Assembly: GCA_900550615.1 (NCBI GenBank)
Contig: URSX01000002.1
Location: 1-54,499 of the forward strand
Direction: 5' to 3'
Length of the DNA stretch: 54,499 nucleotides
Source of the DNA: an uncultured Eubacteriales bacterium
GTDB lineage: Bacteria; Bacillota; Clostridia; Oscillospirales; Oscillospiraceae
Part shown: positions 16,600-25,734 of the stretch, one piece after another
Layout: every line of letters starts with the position of its first letter
Position numbering within the stretch: the stretch's first letter is position 1
The notes under the pieces: generated by a model
The model's database searches: none
What the model saw: only the letters and a program-made list of their open reading frames with translations
Told to the model about the DNA's origin: nothing
Position numbers and translations under genes: made by a program

Positions 16600-17853
16600 A
16601 TGAGCGTCATTTTGGTGGAGGGCGGCAGACAGCTCTCCGGCGCGGTGACGGTGCAGGGGGCGAAGAACAGCGTGCTGCCCATGCTGGCGGCCGCAGTGCT
16701 CTGCCCCGGCATTTGCCGCCTGAGAGGATGCCCCGCGCTCAGCGACGTGGACACAGCCGCGCGGATCATACGCCATCTGGGCGGTACCGTCCGCCGGGAG
16801 GGGGCCGATCTGGTGGTGGATGCCCGTGGCATCAGCCGGTGCGAGATCCCCCGGGAGCTGATGAGCCGGATGCGCTCGTCGGTGATGTTCCTGGGGGCGA
16901 TTCTGGGGCGCTGCGGGGAAGCGGTGTGCTCCCAACCCGGGGGCTGCGACCTGGGGCCGCGGCCCATTGACCTGCATCTGCACGCCCTGAGAACGCTGGG
17001 CGCGGAGATCCGGGAGGAGGATGGCCGGCTCTATTGCCGGGGCGGCCATCTGCGTGGGGCGGAGATATTCCTGCGTACGCCCAGCGTGGGCGCTACGGAA
17101 AACGCCATGCTGGCGGCCTGCGCGGCGGAGGGGACCACGGTCATTTCCAATGCCGCCCGGGAGCCGGAGATCGTGGAGCTGCAGGACTTCCTGCGGGCTA
17201 TGGGCGCCTGTGTCCGGGGGGCCGGCAGCGCCACCGTGACGGTGGAAGGGCGCAGAAGGCTCCACGGCTGCAGCCACAGGGTGCGGCCGGACCGTATCGT
17301 GGCGGCTACATACCTCTGCGCGGCGGCGGGAACCGGCGGCTGCGTTTACCTGCGCCGGGCGGACTACCGGCATCTGGCCGCCGTCCTGTGCGCGCTGGAG
17401 CGGAGCGGATGTGAAATTTGCAGCGACAGCTGCGGCATTATGCTGAAAAGCAGCGGGCATCTGCGGGCAGTGCCCCCGGTGCGCACCTCGCCCTATCCGG
17501 GCTTTCCTACGGACGGCCAGGCGGTGATGATGGCGGCGCTGCTGCGCAGCCGGGGCTCCACGGTGTTTACGGAGGACATTTTCACCGGCCGGTACCGCCA
17601 TGTACCCCAGATGCAGAAGCTGGGCGCGCTCATCCGCACCCAGGGGCAGACAGCCATCGTCACCGGAACGGAGCGGCTGCACGGGGCGGCGGTGGAGGCC
17701 ACGGACCTGCGGGGCGGCGCGGCACTGGTGGCGGCGGGCCTGCAGGCACAGGGCATCACCCGAGTGGAGCAGATCCACCACATTGAACGGGGATATGCCG
17801 ACATAGTGGGAGACCTTGCGGGCTTGGGGGCATGCATATCCAGGACAGAATAA
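16600..17853 (+). CDS. murA: UDP-GlcNAc 1-carboxyvinyltransferase
   Basis: This 417-aa enolpyruvyl transferase carries out the first committed step of peptidoglycan synthesis in the cytosol. QGAKNSVLPMLAAAVL gives the start of the fold. C116 in the loop GGCDLGPRPIDLH is the fosfomycin-reactive cysteine, so the enzyme should be fosfomycin sensitive. Late conserved pieces are PYPGFPTDGQAVMMAAL and the HIERGY tail. The sequence is more divergent than typical MurA1, and Firmicutes often carry two copies; this could be the second. It lies between murG and ftsQ. Confidence 0.9.
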   Translation: MSVILVEGGRQLSGAVTVQGAKNSVLPMLAAAVLCPGICRLRGCPALSDVDTAARIIRHLGGTVRREGADLVVDARGISRCEIPRELMSRMRSSVMFLGAILGRCGEAVCSQPGGCDLGPRPIDLHLHALRTLGAEIREEDGRLYCRGGHLRGAEIFLRTPSVGATENAMLAACAAEGTTVISNAAREPEIVELQDFLRAMGACVRGAGSATVTVEGRRRLHGCSHRVRPDRIVAATYLCAAAGTGGCVYLRRADYRHLAAVLCALERSGCEICSDSCGIMLKSSGHLRAVPPVRTSPYPGFPTDGQAVMMAALLRSRGSTVFTEDIFTGRYRHVPQMQKLGALIRTQGQTAIVTGTERLHGAAVEATDLRGGAALVAAGLQAQGITRVEQIHHIERGYADIVGDLAGLGACISRTE

Positions 17854-17872
17854 ACGAAAGAGGAGGGGAAAT

Positions 17873-18625
17873 ATGGCTGCACGGAACAGACGCAGACGGA
17901 GAAAAAGAAAGGGGAGCTTTTCCTTTTTATATAAGCTGCTGATGTTTTTTGTCATCTGCGGCGCCATTGTGGCCGCTCTGGCTGTGTTTTTCAAGGTGGA
18001 CACCATCGAGGTTACCGGCAACAGCCGCTATACCCAGCAGGAGATCGCCGACAGCGGCGGCATCCATGTGGGGGATAACCTGTTTCTTATCAATAAATTC
18101 AGCGCCGCCGAGGCCATCACCCGGAAGCTGCCCTATATCTCCAGCGTGCGCATCAGCCGGAAGCTGCCGGATACCCTGTGCATCGCCGTGGAGGAAAACG
18201 GCGTTCTGTGCGCCATAGAGGGCACGGGCGGCGACTGGCTGCTGAGCAGCACCGGCAAGGTGGTGGAGCAGGGTGCCGCCGGGGAGGATGTGACGCGCAT
18301 CACCGGCCTGACGGCCGTGGAGCCGGAGGTGGGAAAGCCCCTGCAGGTGCCCGCCGAACAGACGGAGGCCAGAGACAGTCTTCTGCGGCTCCTGCAGGCC
18401 CTGGGAAGCAAGAACGCCTTGAGCCGATGCAGCCAGATCCATCTGGAGGACAGCCAGCAGATCACCCTGCGCTTTGACGGGCGGTTTGACGTGCTCATGG
18501 CCTGGGACGCGGATTTTGACTACAAATTGGAGTGTCTGCTGGCTGTGGTGGACACAAAGCTGGAGGCAAACGAGAAGGGAACCATCGATCTCAAACGCAA
18601 GGAGATCCGATTTATCCCCGGGTAA
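17873..18625 (+). CDS. ftsQ: FtsQ/DivIB cell division protein
   Basis: This 250-aa bitopic protein has a very basic N-terminus (residues 4-13 are nearly all R and K), one membrane segment (about 18-40), and an external POTRA domain beginning VDTIEVTGNSRYTQQEI. It bridges FtsL and DivIC in the divisome. The ATG at 17873 follows AGGAGGGGAA; the open frame begins 19 codons earlier inside murA without a ribosome site. Confidence 0.92.
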   Translation: MAARNRRRRRKRKGSFSFLYKLLMFFVICGAIVAALAVFFKVDTIEVTGNSRYTQQEIADSGGIHVGDNLFLINKFSAAEAITRKLPYISSVRISRKLPDTLCIAVEENGVLCAIEGTGGDWLLSSTGKVVEQGAAGEDVTRITGLTAVEPEVGKPLQVPAEQTEARDSLLRLLQALGSKNALSRCSQIHLEDSQQITLRFDGRFDVLMAWDADFDYKLECLLAVVDTKLEANEKGTIDLKRKEIRFIPG

Positions 18626-18653
18626 ACTTTTCGGGGAAATTGTTCGGGAATAC

Positions 18654-18682
18654 TTGACCGAAATCAGAAACTGTAATAGAAT
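18654..18682 (+). promoter_or_regulatory. Dedicated ftsZ promoter
   Basis: TTGACC (18654-18659) and TAGAAT (18677-18682) are spaced by 17 nt and lie 86 nt before the ftsZ ATG, so ftsZ can be made independently of the long upstream operon. Confidence 0.7.
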
Positions 18683-18767
18683 AGTAGTGGTATAGCAGCA
18701 GCAAAACCATTCATTGAACGGATGATAAAACTGCCATCTCACACAATCTGCAGCAGGAGGAAAAGAC

Positions 18768-19883
<1,116 letters not shown>

Positions 19884-19900
19884 ATAATTCCGAAACTACA

Positions 19901-19933
19901 AAGAGACTGGCAGTATCTGCCAGCCTCTTTTTT
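19901..19933 (+). terminator. Intrinsic terminator after ftsZ
   Basis: A stem pairs AAGAG-CTGGCAG with CTGCCAG-CTCTT around a short loop (19901-19928) and is followed by a run of T. It closes the division cluster. Confidence 0.85.
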
Positions 19934-20098
19934 AATGAAGTCCACCCGGCAGGGCGGTGAAATGAAATACTGCGTTGCGGATTGAGATGTACCTGCGGCA
20001 CGTGAAATCGCCGCGGCGGGGGCGAATATTATTTCGATAAATGCAGTGTGACAGATTTTACCATTTGCGGTGAAAATAAGCTCACCATGCAGAGCATA

Positions 20099-20638
20099 TT
20101 AGTACTGTACATAGGCGATCTCGTCTTTTGTTAGAGTCCAAGTCGTTCCATCCATATACTCCACATCGACGGAGACGATTTCAGGGTGGTCGATGGGGGC
20201 ATCATAGTATTTTCCCCAGTATACTGAACTGTCGCTCTGGCCGCCGCCGGGCGCTATGGGGCCTGTGTCCCGGCAGTATTCTATCCTGTCTATCCGCCAG
20301 GTGCTGATAGGATCGCCGACGGCATTATGAAATGTAACGCCAAAGTCGAAATATTTGATGGTTTTATCTGATTTGTTGGTGTAGTTGATATGCAGCTCAT
20401 AGCCGCCCGCAGAATCCGGGCCGGAGACCCAGCACTTTGATATGCGGAGCTTGCTTTGGGCGGCCTTTGTGTCGGGGTAGTTATTGATGACCTGTTGGGC
20501 ATAATCTTTTGCCTCGGCCCATTCTGCGTTATTGAAGGCGCGCTTAGCTTCCTGCAAGGCCTTGGTGGCTTCGCTTGCGCAGGCCGTCAGCTGCGTCGCC
20601 ATGAGGAGCGCAAATAATAAGCATATAAACTTTTTCAT
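20099..20638 (-). CDS. Lipoprotein with TPR-like N-terminus, unknown function
   Basis: This 179-aa predicted lipoprotein has a signal peptide ending in lipobox LTAC (C20). A short helical stretch (about 25-60; ALQEAKRAFNNAEWAEAKDY) looks like one tetratricopeptide-like helix pair, followed by a beta-rich domain (about 67-175; ELHINYTNKSDKTIKYFDFG) resembling extracellular Ig-like or FxLYD-type modules. AAGGAGATC lies just upstream of the ATG on the minus strand. Neighbours do not suggest a role. Surface location is inferred from the lipobox. Confidence 0.7.
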   Translation of the reverse strand: MKKFICLLFALLMATQLTACASEATKALQEAKRAFNNAEWAEAKDYAQQVINNYPDTKAAQSKLRISKCWVSGPDSAGGYELHINYTNKSDKTIKYFDFGVTFHNAVGDPISTWRIDRIEYCRDTGPIAPGGGQSDSSVYWGKYYDAPIDHPEIVSVDVEYMDGTTWTLTKDEIAYVQY

Positions 20639-20649
20639 AACGGATCTCC

Positions 20650-20745
20650 TTATTCCTTAGATGTGAAGCCAAAGTCCTCTATGGTCACGCCGGTTCCAGA
20701 GAGCTTCAGCATATTGGATGCCGAGCAGGCAAAGAGCTTTTTTGC
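20650..20745 (-). pseudogene. C-terminal gene remnant (31 codons)
   Basis: A short open frame reads AKKLFACSASNMLKLSGT and continues GVTIEDFGFTSKE to a TAA, with an in-frame stop just before it and no ribosome site or proper start. The residue pattern looks like the end of a real protein rather than noise. It lies directly upstream of the lipoprotein gene, so it may be what is left of a second gene in that operon. Confidence 0.35.
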
Positions 20746-20748
20746 TTA

Positions 20749-20819
20749 TGCCGGAAAAACCCGGAAGGTTTTCCGGCACATATAAAACGACCGACCCTCA
20801 CAGGGTCGGTCGTTTTTTT
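20749..20819. terminator. Two adjacent strong hairpins
   Basis: TGCCGGAAAA (20749-20758) pairs with 20769-20778. A 15-bp perfect stem (20784-20798 with 20802-20816) follows and runs into a T tract on the + strand and an A tract on the other side, the form of a bidirectional terminator. No intact gene is seen from 20639 to 21052; the stretch holds the remnant, these hairpins, a dispersed repeat and the hairpin at 21007. Confidence 0.7.
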
Positions 20820-20859
20820 GCGGAGGCCCGGGTGACGGGCGGACGCACAATATGGAGTG

Positions 20860-20944
20860 GGGGCGGGCCGATGTGGGCATCGGCCCCTACGAACTGTGGC
20901 AAGAAGTGCGGCAGGGCGGGCGACCGCGAGGGTCGCCCCTACGG
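20860..20944. repeat. Dispersed CGTAGGG hairpin repeat, inverted copy
   Basis: Two units end in CCCCTACG (20884-20891 and 20936-20943), each with self-complementary arms (GGCCGATG with CATCGGCC; GGGCGACC with GGTCGCCC). The spacer between them resembles that of the 129-210 copy, read on the opposite strand. Confidence 0.6.
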
Positions 20945-21006
20945 AGGGTTACAAGCGGTGCGGTGCAAGCCCGGGTGGCGGGGTAAAAGCTTATCGGCTG
21001 CGATGA

Positions 21007-21051
21007 ACACCAACATTCCCCGTCGGCTTGGCCGGCGGGGAATGTTGGTGT
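21007..21051. terminator. 16-bp hairpin at the end of the 110-aa gene
   Basis: The arm 21007-21022 (ACACCAACATTCCCCG) is exactly complementary to 21036-21051. It begins 2 nt past the stop codon of the minus-strand gene at 21053, so it probably stops or stabilises that transcript, although the T tract is weak on that side. Confidence 0.6.
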
Positions 21052-21052
21052 A

Positions 21053-21385
21053 TCACTTTTTCATGACGCAGACTGTAACAGCGCCGTTGGGGTACATCGT
21101 GATTAGGGATCGCTTTCCGTTTATGGTGGTATTCAGGGAAATATGATCCACCAGGTCCTCCAAATGGGTGGCATGGTACCGCGCTGTGATCTCCTCAAAG
21201 GTATCGTACTTTTCGTCGGGAATGTACCCGTCGTCATTCTCAAAAATAATGGTTATATTGGTGTAAACATGATCCGGGTAATATTCCTTGAGAAAAGCCT
21301 GCATTTTTGAAACCCGATCGAGACTTTCGACCTTGTAACAATAGTCGCGAAGGATGTCATCTTCATAAATCAATTTTGGCTCCAT
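21053..21385 (-). CDS. Hypothetical 110-aa protein
   Basis: I do not recognise this family. The protein is soluble and acidic in its first two thirds, with no signal peptide or membrane segment. It ends NGKRSLITMYPNGAVTVCV, a pattern of short beta strands. A promoter fits upstream on the minus strand (TTGACA 21465-21460, GAAAAT 21442-21437, 17-nt spacing), GGAAG precedes the ATG, and a strong hairpin follows the stop. These make it a likely real, single-gene transcript. Confidence 0.6.
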   Translation of the reverse strand: MEPKLIYEDDILRDYCYKVESLDRVSKMQAFLKEYYPDHVYTNITIIFENDDGYIPDEKYDTFEEITARYHATHLEDLVDHISLNTTINGKRSLITMYPNGAVTVCVMKK

Positions 21386-21491
21386 TGTGTCTTCCTTCCC
21401 CCGTGCGGTTCTCGTCCATTGGCAGCTTACGGTATTATTTTCTCATGCGAGGTCATTTTTGTCAATCTTTGCAGGAAAAACAGCGTAAGGA

Positions 21492-21519
21492 GGGGCGGGG
21501 TAGACCCCCGCCCCTACGG
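21492..21519. repeat. Single CGTAGGG hairpin unit
   Basis: GGGGCGGGG (21492-21500) pairs with CCCCGCCCC (21506-21514), followed by TACGG. This is one unit of the dispersed repeat, in the same orientation as the 20.9-kb copy. It lies just downstream of proA and could act in ending the proBA transcript. Confidence 0.5.
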
Positions 21520-21545
21520 ATATTTGGGAGAGTTTACGGTGGCGG

Positions 21546-22802
21546 TCAGCGGGTCTGTCCACTGCCGCGGATGATGTATTTATAGGTGCTCAGCTCGTCC
21601 AGTCCCATGGGGCCCCGGGCGTGGAGCTTTTGGGTGGAGATGCCCATTTCGCAGCCCAGACCGAATTCGCCGCCGTCGGTGAAGCGGGTGGAGACATTGA
21701 CATAGACGGCGGCGCTGTCCGTCTCGTCCACGAAGCGCTGGGCGTTTTCGGCGTTTTCCGTGACGATGGCCTCGCTGTGGCCGGTGGAGTGCTGCAGGAT
21801 ATGAGCGATGGCGGCATCTACGCTGTCCACCACGGCCACAGCCAGGATATAATCCAGAAACTCCGTGTCAAAATCCCGGTCGGAGGCGGGGGTGCCGGGG
21901 ATGATCTGGGCTGCCGCCGGGTCCAGGCGCAGCTCCACGGGGATCTGGCCCGCCGCCAGGCGCTCATCTACCAGGGCTTTTTTCAGCATGGGCAGGAACT
22001 GTTCCGCCACGGCCCGGTGCACCAGGCAGACCTCCTCGGCATTGCAGACGGAGGGACGGCTGGTTTTGGCGTTTACGATGATTTTTATGGCTTTGTCCAG
22101 GTCGGCGAACTCGTCCACGTACACATGGCAGATGCCGGTACCCGTCTCGATGCAGGGAACGGTGGCGTTTTCCACACAGGCACGGATGAGGCCCGCGCCG
22201 CCCCGGGGAATCAGCAGATCCACCAGCCCCTTGGCCTGCATCAACTGACGGGCGCTGTCGTGGCTGGTGTCCTCCAGAATATTGAGAATATCCGGGTTTC
22301 CGCCTACAGCGGAGATACCCTCCTTCAGAGCGGCGGTGATAGCCCGGGCACTGCCGATGGCCTCCCGACCGCTGCGCAGGACGCAGACATTGCCGCTCTT
22401 AATGGCCAGAGCCGCAGCATCGGAGGTGACATTGGGGCGGCTCTCGTAGATGATGGCCACCAGGCCCAGAGGCACTTGCTTTTTATAGATGGTCAGGCCG
22501 TTAGGGCGCTTCACTTCGCTGAGGATGCGGCCCGTGTGGTCGGGCAGCTGGGCCACGGCGCATATACCGTCGGCCATGGAGGCGATGCGGCCTTTATCCA
22601 GCCGCAGCCGGTCCAGCATCACATCGGAAATTTTGTTTCGGGCGGCTTCCACATCCTGGGCGTTTACGCGGAGGATATCCTCTGTGTGCTGCCGAAGGCT
22701 TTGGGCCATAGACAGGAGCAGGCGGTTTTTCTCCTCCGCCGTCAGGGTGTGCAGGCTGGGCCGGGCGGCGCGGGTGCGGCGGATGATCTCCATAGTCGTC
22801 AT
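21546..22802 (-). CDS. proA: Glutamate-5-semialdehyde dehydrogenase
   Basis: This 418-aa aldehyde-dehydrogenase-fold enzyme reduces glutamyl-5-phosphate to the semialdehyde with NADPH, the second step of proline synthesis. C253 in RPSVCNAEE is the catalytic cysteine. IYESRPNVTSDAAALAIKSG and VNVSTRFTDGGEFGLGCEMG are typical ProA blocks. It follows proB by 4 nt on the same strand, so the pair is an operon. Confidence 0.97.
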   Translation of the reverse strand: MTTMEIIRRTRAARPSLHTLTAEEKNRLLLSMAQSLRQHTEDILRVNAQDVEAARNKISDVMLDRLRLDKGRIASMADGICAVAQLPDHTGRILSEVKRPNGLTIYKKQVPLGLVAIIYESRPNVTSDAAALAIKSGNVCVLRSGREAIGSARAITAALKEGISAVGGNPDILNILEDTSHDSARQLMQAKGLVDLLIPRGGAGLIRACVENATVPCIETGTGICHVYVDEFADLDKAIKIIVNAKTSRPSVCNAEEVCLVHRAVAEQFLPMLKKALVDERLAAGQIPVELRLDPAAAQIIPGTPASDRDFDTEFLDYILAVAVVDSVDAAIAHILQHSTGHSEAIVTENAENAQRFVDETDSAAVYVNVSTRFTDGGEFGLGCEMGISTQKLHARGPMGLDELSTYKYIIRGSGQTR

Positions 22803-22806
22803 GGCG

Positions 22807-23589
22807 TCAGACCTTCTTCCTTAAAAATCTTGTCCCCACAGCTTTGTCCTGGGCAATGTCGTAGAGCAGCTCAGGCTTGCTGCCGTTGGCAATGACCATT
22901 TCGCAGCCTGCCTCGGTGGCGATGACAGCGGCGTTGAGCTTGGTGACCATGCCGCCGGAGCCCAGGGCGGAGCCGGTGCCACCGGCCAGGGCGTAGACAC
23001 GGTCATCCACGTTTCCCACAGTGTGGATGATTTGTGCGTCTGGGTTTTGGTGGGGGTCGCTGTCATAGAGACCGTCAATGTCCGACAGCAGCACCAGCAG
23101 GTCTGCGCCGATGGACGCGGCTACGATAGCAGACAGGGTGTCGTTTTCGCCGATGGTGTTCTCCACGCCGATCTCGTCCGTGGCCACGGCATCGTTTTCA
23201 TTGATGACCGGCAGTGCGCCCAACTCCAGCAGACGGGTGAGAGTGTTGCGGACATTTTGGCTGCGCTGGCCGTTTTTGATATCCTCCCCGGTGAGCAGAA
23301 GCTGCGCCACCGTGTGATTATATTCTCCGAAGAGCTTGTCGTAGGTGTAGATCAGCTCACACTGCCCAACGGCGGCGGCAGCCTGCTTGCCGGGCATGTC
23401 CGCCGGGCGGCCCGGCAGATTCAGCTTGCCGACGCCCATACCGATGGCGCCGGAGGAGACGAGAATGATCTCGTGGCCTGCGTTCTTCAGGTCGCTGAGT
23501 ACCTTGCACAGCTTTTCGATGCGCTGAATATTCAGCCGGCCTGTGGCGTGGGTCAGGGTGGATGTGCCTACTTTTACGGTGATCCTCAT
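22807..23589 (-). CDS. proB: Glutamate 5-kinase lacking a PUA domain
   Basis: This 260-aa amino acid kinase phosphorylates the gamma-carboxyl of glutamate, the first and feedback-controlled step of proline synthesis. VKVGTSTLTH, VSSGAIGMGVG, NENDAV and SDIDGLYDSDP are kinase signatures. It ends right after the kinase domain, so the C-terminal PUA domain found in the 367-aa E. coli enzyme is missing, as in a number of other bacterial ProB proteins. GAAAGAGG precedes the ATG. Confidence 0.96.
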   Translation of the reverse strand: MRITVKVGTSTLTHATGRLNIQRIEKLCKVLSDLKNAGHEIILVSSGAIGMGVGKLNLPGRPADMPGKQAAAAVGQCELIYTYDKLFGEYNHTVAQLLLTGEDIKNGQRSQNVRNTLTRLLELGALPVINENDAVATDEIGVENTIGENDTLSAIVAASIGADLLVLLSDIDGLYDSDPHQNPDAQIIHTVGNVDDRVYALAGGTGSALGSGGMVTKLNAAVIATEAGCEMVIANGSKPELLYDIAQDKAVGTRFLRKKV

Positions 23590-23630
23590 GGTGTGAAACC
23601 TCTTTCCAATGGGGTAAATATACGAGATAC

Positions 23631-23659
23631 ATTATACCGTGTATTTTCCAGAAAAGCAA
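23631..23659 (-). promoter_or_regulatory. proBA promoter
   Basis: On the minus strand TTGCTT (23659-23654) and TATAAT (23636-23631) are 17 nt apart, about 40 nt before the proB start. No T-box or other leader structure fits in that short space. Confidence 0.75.
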
Positions 23660-23753
23660 TAACTCCCCGGGGGACGGAGGCGGAGGGCGTGCCGGTTTTT
23701 TTGAATAAAATTCAAATTTATGCGGGTGCTTAACAATAATGAAAGCACAGAGA

Positions 23754-23909
23754 CTGTCGATAAGGCGGTAAGATAGCAATAACGGTAAGGAAGGGCGTGT
23801 GAGGGAAACCTAAGAAGGGTGTCCCTCGCCATTGAAATCAGCAGTTTTTGAAACCTTGAAAAAATTTCAAAAACTCAGGCAGCGGGGCGAAAAGACTTTT
23901 TCGGCACAC
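23754..23909 (+). repeat. 155-bp dispersed repeat, copy A
   Basis: This stretch, from CTGTCGATAA to CTTTTTCGGCAC, is nearly the same as the reverse complement of 45681-45834. Long identical blocks include TAACGGTAAGGAAGGG, GAAGGGTGTCCCTC and CAGCGGGGCGAAAAGAC. It contains no open frame and is not an insertion sequence I recognise. The 435-nt gap 23590-24024 otherwise holds only the proB promoter and spoIVB upstream sequence. Confidence 0.75.
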
Positions 23910-24024
23910 TGCTGCAGAAAATTGCGTCACATTCTCCTATAATTGCCGCTCATTTTTTCATTTTCCCGGCACAAAGTAAACCATGTCGTCGACGACAAAA
24001 AATGAAAAAGTGAGGGGTGGCTGC

Positions 24025-24933
24025 ATGTATGAAACCAGGAGCAAATCCCTTTGGCGGCGCGTGGTGGCTCTCTGCGCGGCGGCTGTGCTGGCGCTTACAG
24101 CCTGCGTGCAGGGCGCATACGCCCAGGAGAAGACCGTGATCCCGCTGGGCCAGGCGGTGGGGATCAAGCTATTTGCCGACGGCGTGCTGGTGGTGGATGT
24201 GTCGGCTCTGGAGGGCGTGGGCGGCAAGAGTCCCGCCCAGATGGCGGGTATCCAGGAGGGCGACCTGCTGCTGACCTTCAATGACAAGAAGATCGAGTCC
24301 ACGGAGCACCTGCAGCAGCTGCTGCAGGAAAACGGAGACCGGACGGCATCCCTGACCTTCCGGCGGGGGCAGGAGAATAAAACCGCCGAGATCACGCCCG
24401 TTTGTACGGCAGATGGCGCTGTGCGGCTGGGCGCGTGGATCCGGGATAGCATGGCCGGCATCGGCACCATGACCTATTATGACCCGGAGAGCGGCAGCTT
24501 CGGCGCCCTGGGCCACGGTATCACGGATGTGGACACCGCCCAGCTCATGAGCCTGGGCTCCGGCTCCATTATGGAGACCACCGTGAAGGCGGTGAAAAAG
24601 GGCGAGAAGGGCGACCCTGGCGAGCTTAAGGGCGATTTTTCCGTGCAGCGGGATGTGGGCACGGTGACGGTGAACAGTGACGGCGGCATATTCGGCACCG
24701 TGTCCGACAGCAGCTTTCCCGCCCCGGGCGAGCCTGTGGCCGTGGCCTCCCCGGAGGAGGTGACCACCGGGCGAGCCGTGATCCGCTCCACCATCTCCGG
24801 CGAGGAGATCCGGGAGTATGAGGCGGAGATCGTCAAGGTATGCCGGGATGAGGATACCACCCGCAACCTGCTGCTGCGCATCACGGATCCGGAGCTGCTG
24901 CAGGCCACCGGCGGCATCGTCCAGGGGATGTGA
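24025..24933 (+). pseudogene. spoIVB: SpoIVB peptidase, 5' part, interrupted in GMSGSP
   Basis: SpoIVB is the S55 serine peptidase made in the forespore and secreted between the spore membranes, where it triggers pro-sigma-K processing. This 302-aa piece has a membrane signal anchor (about 12-26), a PDZ domain (about 45-115), and the first part of the peptidase domain with the catalytic-type H164 in LGHGITD. It runs to TGGIVQGM and then meets a TGA supplied by the inserted element. The missing end (GSPILQNGKLVGAVTH and beyond) lies at 43819-43938 in the same frame. The ATG at 24025 follows GAGGGGTGG; an ATG at 23983 is possible but has no ribosome site. Rejoined, the protein would be 341 aa. 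Confidence 0.9.
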
Positions 24934-24956
24934 GTGTGTTATAATTGGGACAACAC
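24929..24956. other. attL junction of the spoIVB element
   Basis: The spoIVB codon ATG (24928-24930) is the point where the two genes' sequences meet. The shared bases with the right junction are ATG; symmetry puts the likely crossover dinucleotide at TG (24929-24930). The element arm that follows carries GGGACAACA at 24947-24955, which mirrors TGTTGTCCC at the other end. Confidence 0.8.
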
Positions 24957-25156
24957 AGGAAAAGCTTGATTTCAAGCGGGTTTCCGGTGCTTGTCCATAT
25001 TTTCATTGACCACGAAAATAGGACCACATTCTGCGCAAATGTGACGGACAAAAATGCTGTGAACTCTCTGGTCGGGAGTTTTTTCAGCCGTTAACAGCTA
25101 ACTCAAGCAGAAAGGAGTCATATTCAATTTAATCGCCATTTGGCGACTGCCACACT

Positions 25157-25193
25157 AAGACCGATGGGATATAAACTGCCTATCGGTCTTTTT
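25157..25193 (+). terminator. Hairpin near the element's left end
   Basis: AAGACCGAT (25157-25165) pairs with ATCGGTCTT (25182-25190), followed by a T-rich run. It sits between the left attachment arm and the first element gene, and would stop spoIVB-derived readthrough from entering the element. Nothing else is recognised in 24957-25222. Confidence 0.7.
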
Positions 25194-25222
25194 ATATTTT
25201 GAGAGGATGGAGAAGGTCAATT

Positions 25223-25495
25223 ATGAAAAAACAAGGTGTACTGATTTATGATGATGTGATCGGTCGGATGGACATTCGCTTCGGGCCACTGGATCACTAT
25301 ACCGGCATTCCGCGCGACGAAGTCCGCAAAGCGATTTTGGCACAAATGGGAGTACCTGAGAATGCTTCGCTCCCGCGGCAGAAAATTCTGCCGAAAGCGG
25401 ATGTAATAAGCGCTCTTACCGGTCTGACGGTTCTGGCCGTCCCGGGTGTGAATAAAAGCACTTTTACCATAATCGAAACTCTATTTGTTAAATGA
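25223..25495 (+). CDS. DUF5348-like small protein, possibly chimeric
   Basis: The first 28 or so residues of this 90-aa protein (KKQGVLIYDDVIGRMDIRFG) match the start of small DUF5348-type proteins common on clostridial mobile elements, as far as I can judge from memory. The usual remainder (GGLHCGE and later) is absent. Instead there is an unrelated-looking tail that includes ALTGLTVLAVPGVNK. A chimera or decayed gene is therefore possible. The ATG at 25223 has AGAAGG upstream. No function assigned. Confidence 0.5.
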   Translation: MKKQGVLIYDDVIGRMDIRFGPLDHYTGIPRDEVRKAILAQMGVPENASLPRQKILPKADVISALTGLTVLAVPGVNKSTFTIIETLFVK

Positions 25496-25734
25496 TGAAT
25501 AGGTGGGAATAAAGAAAGGCCGTGCCGAGCCGTGAAAACGATGGGATTATGATGCGATACTGGAGTGTGGGCAAACGCAGAGGCACGGAGTTGCCGGGCC
25601 ATATTTCAGGCGGAAAGGGCGGATGAGTTGTCTTTATTACACTATAGTAACGGCAGAAAAGCAAAGAGACCGAATCTGTTGCGGTGTGTCAGGGGGAGTC
25701 GGTCAGAATGATTTTATAAATGAACACATTCCTC

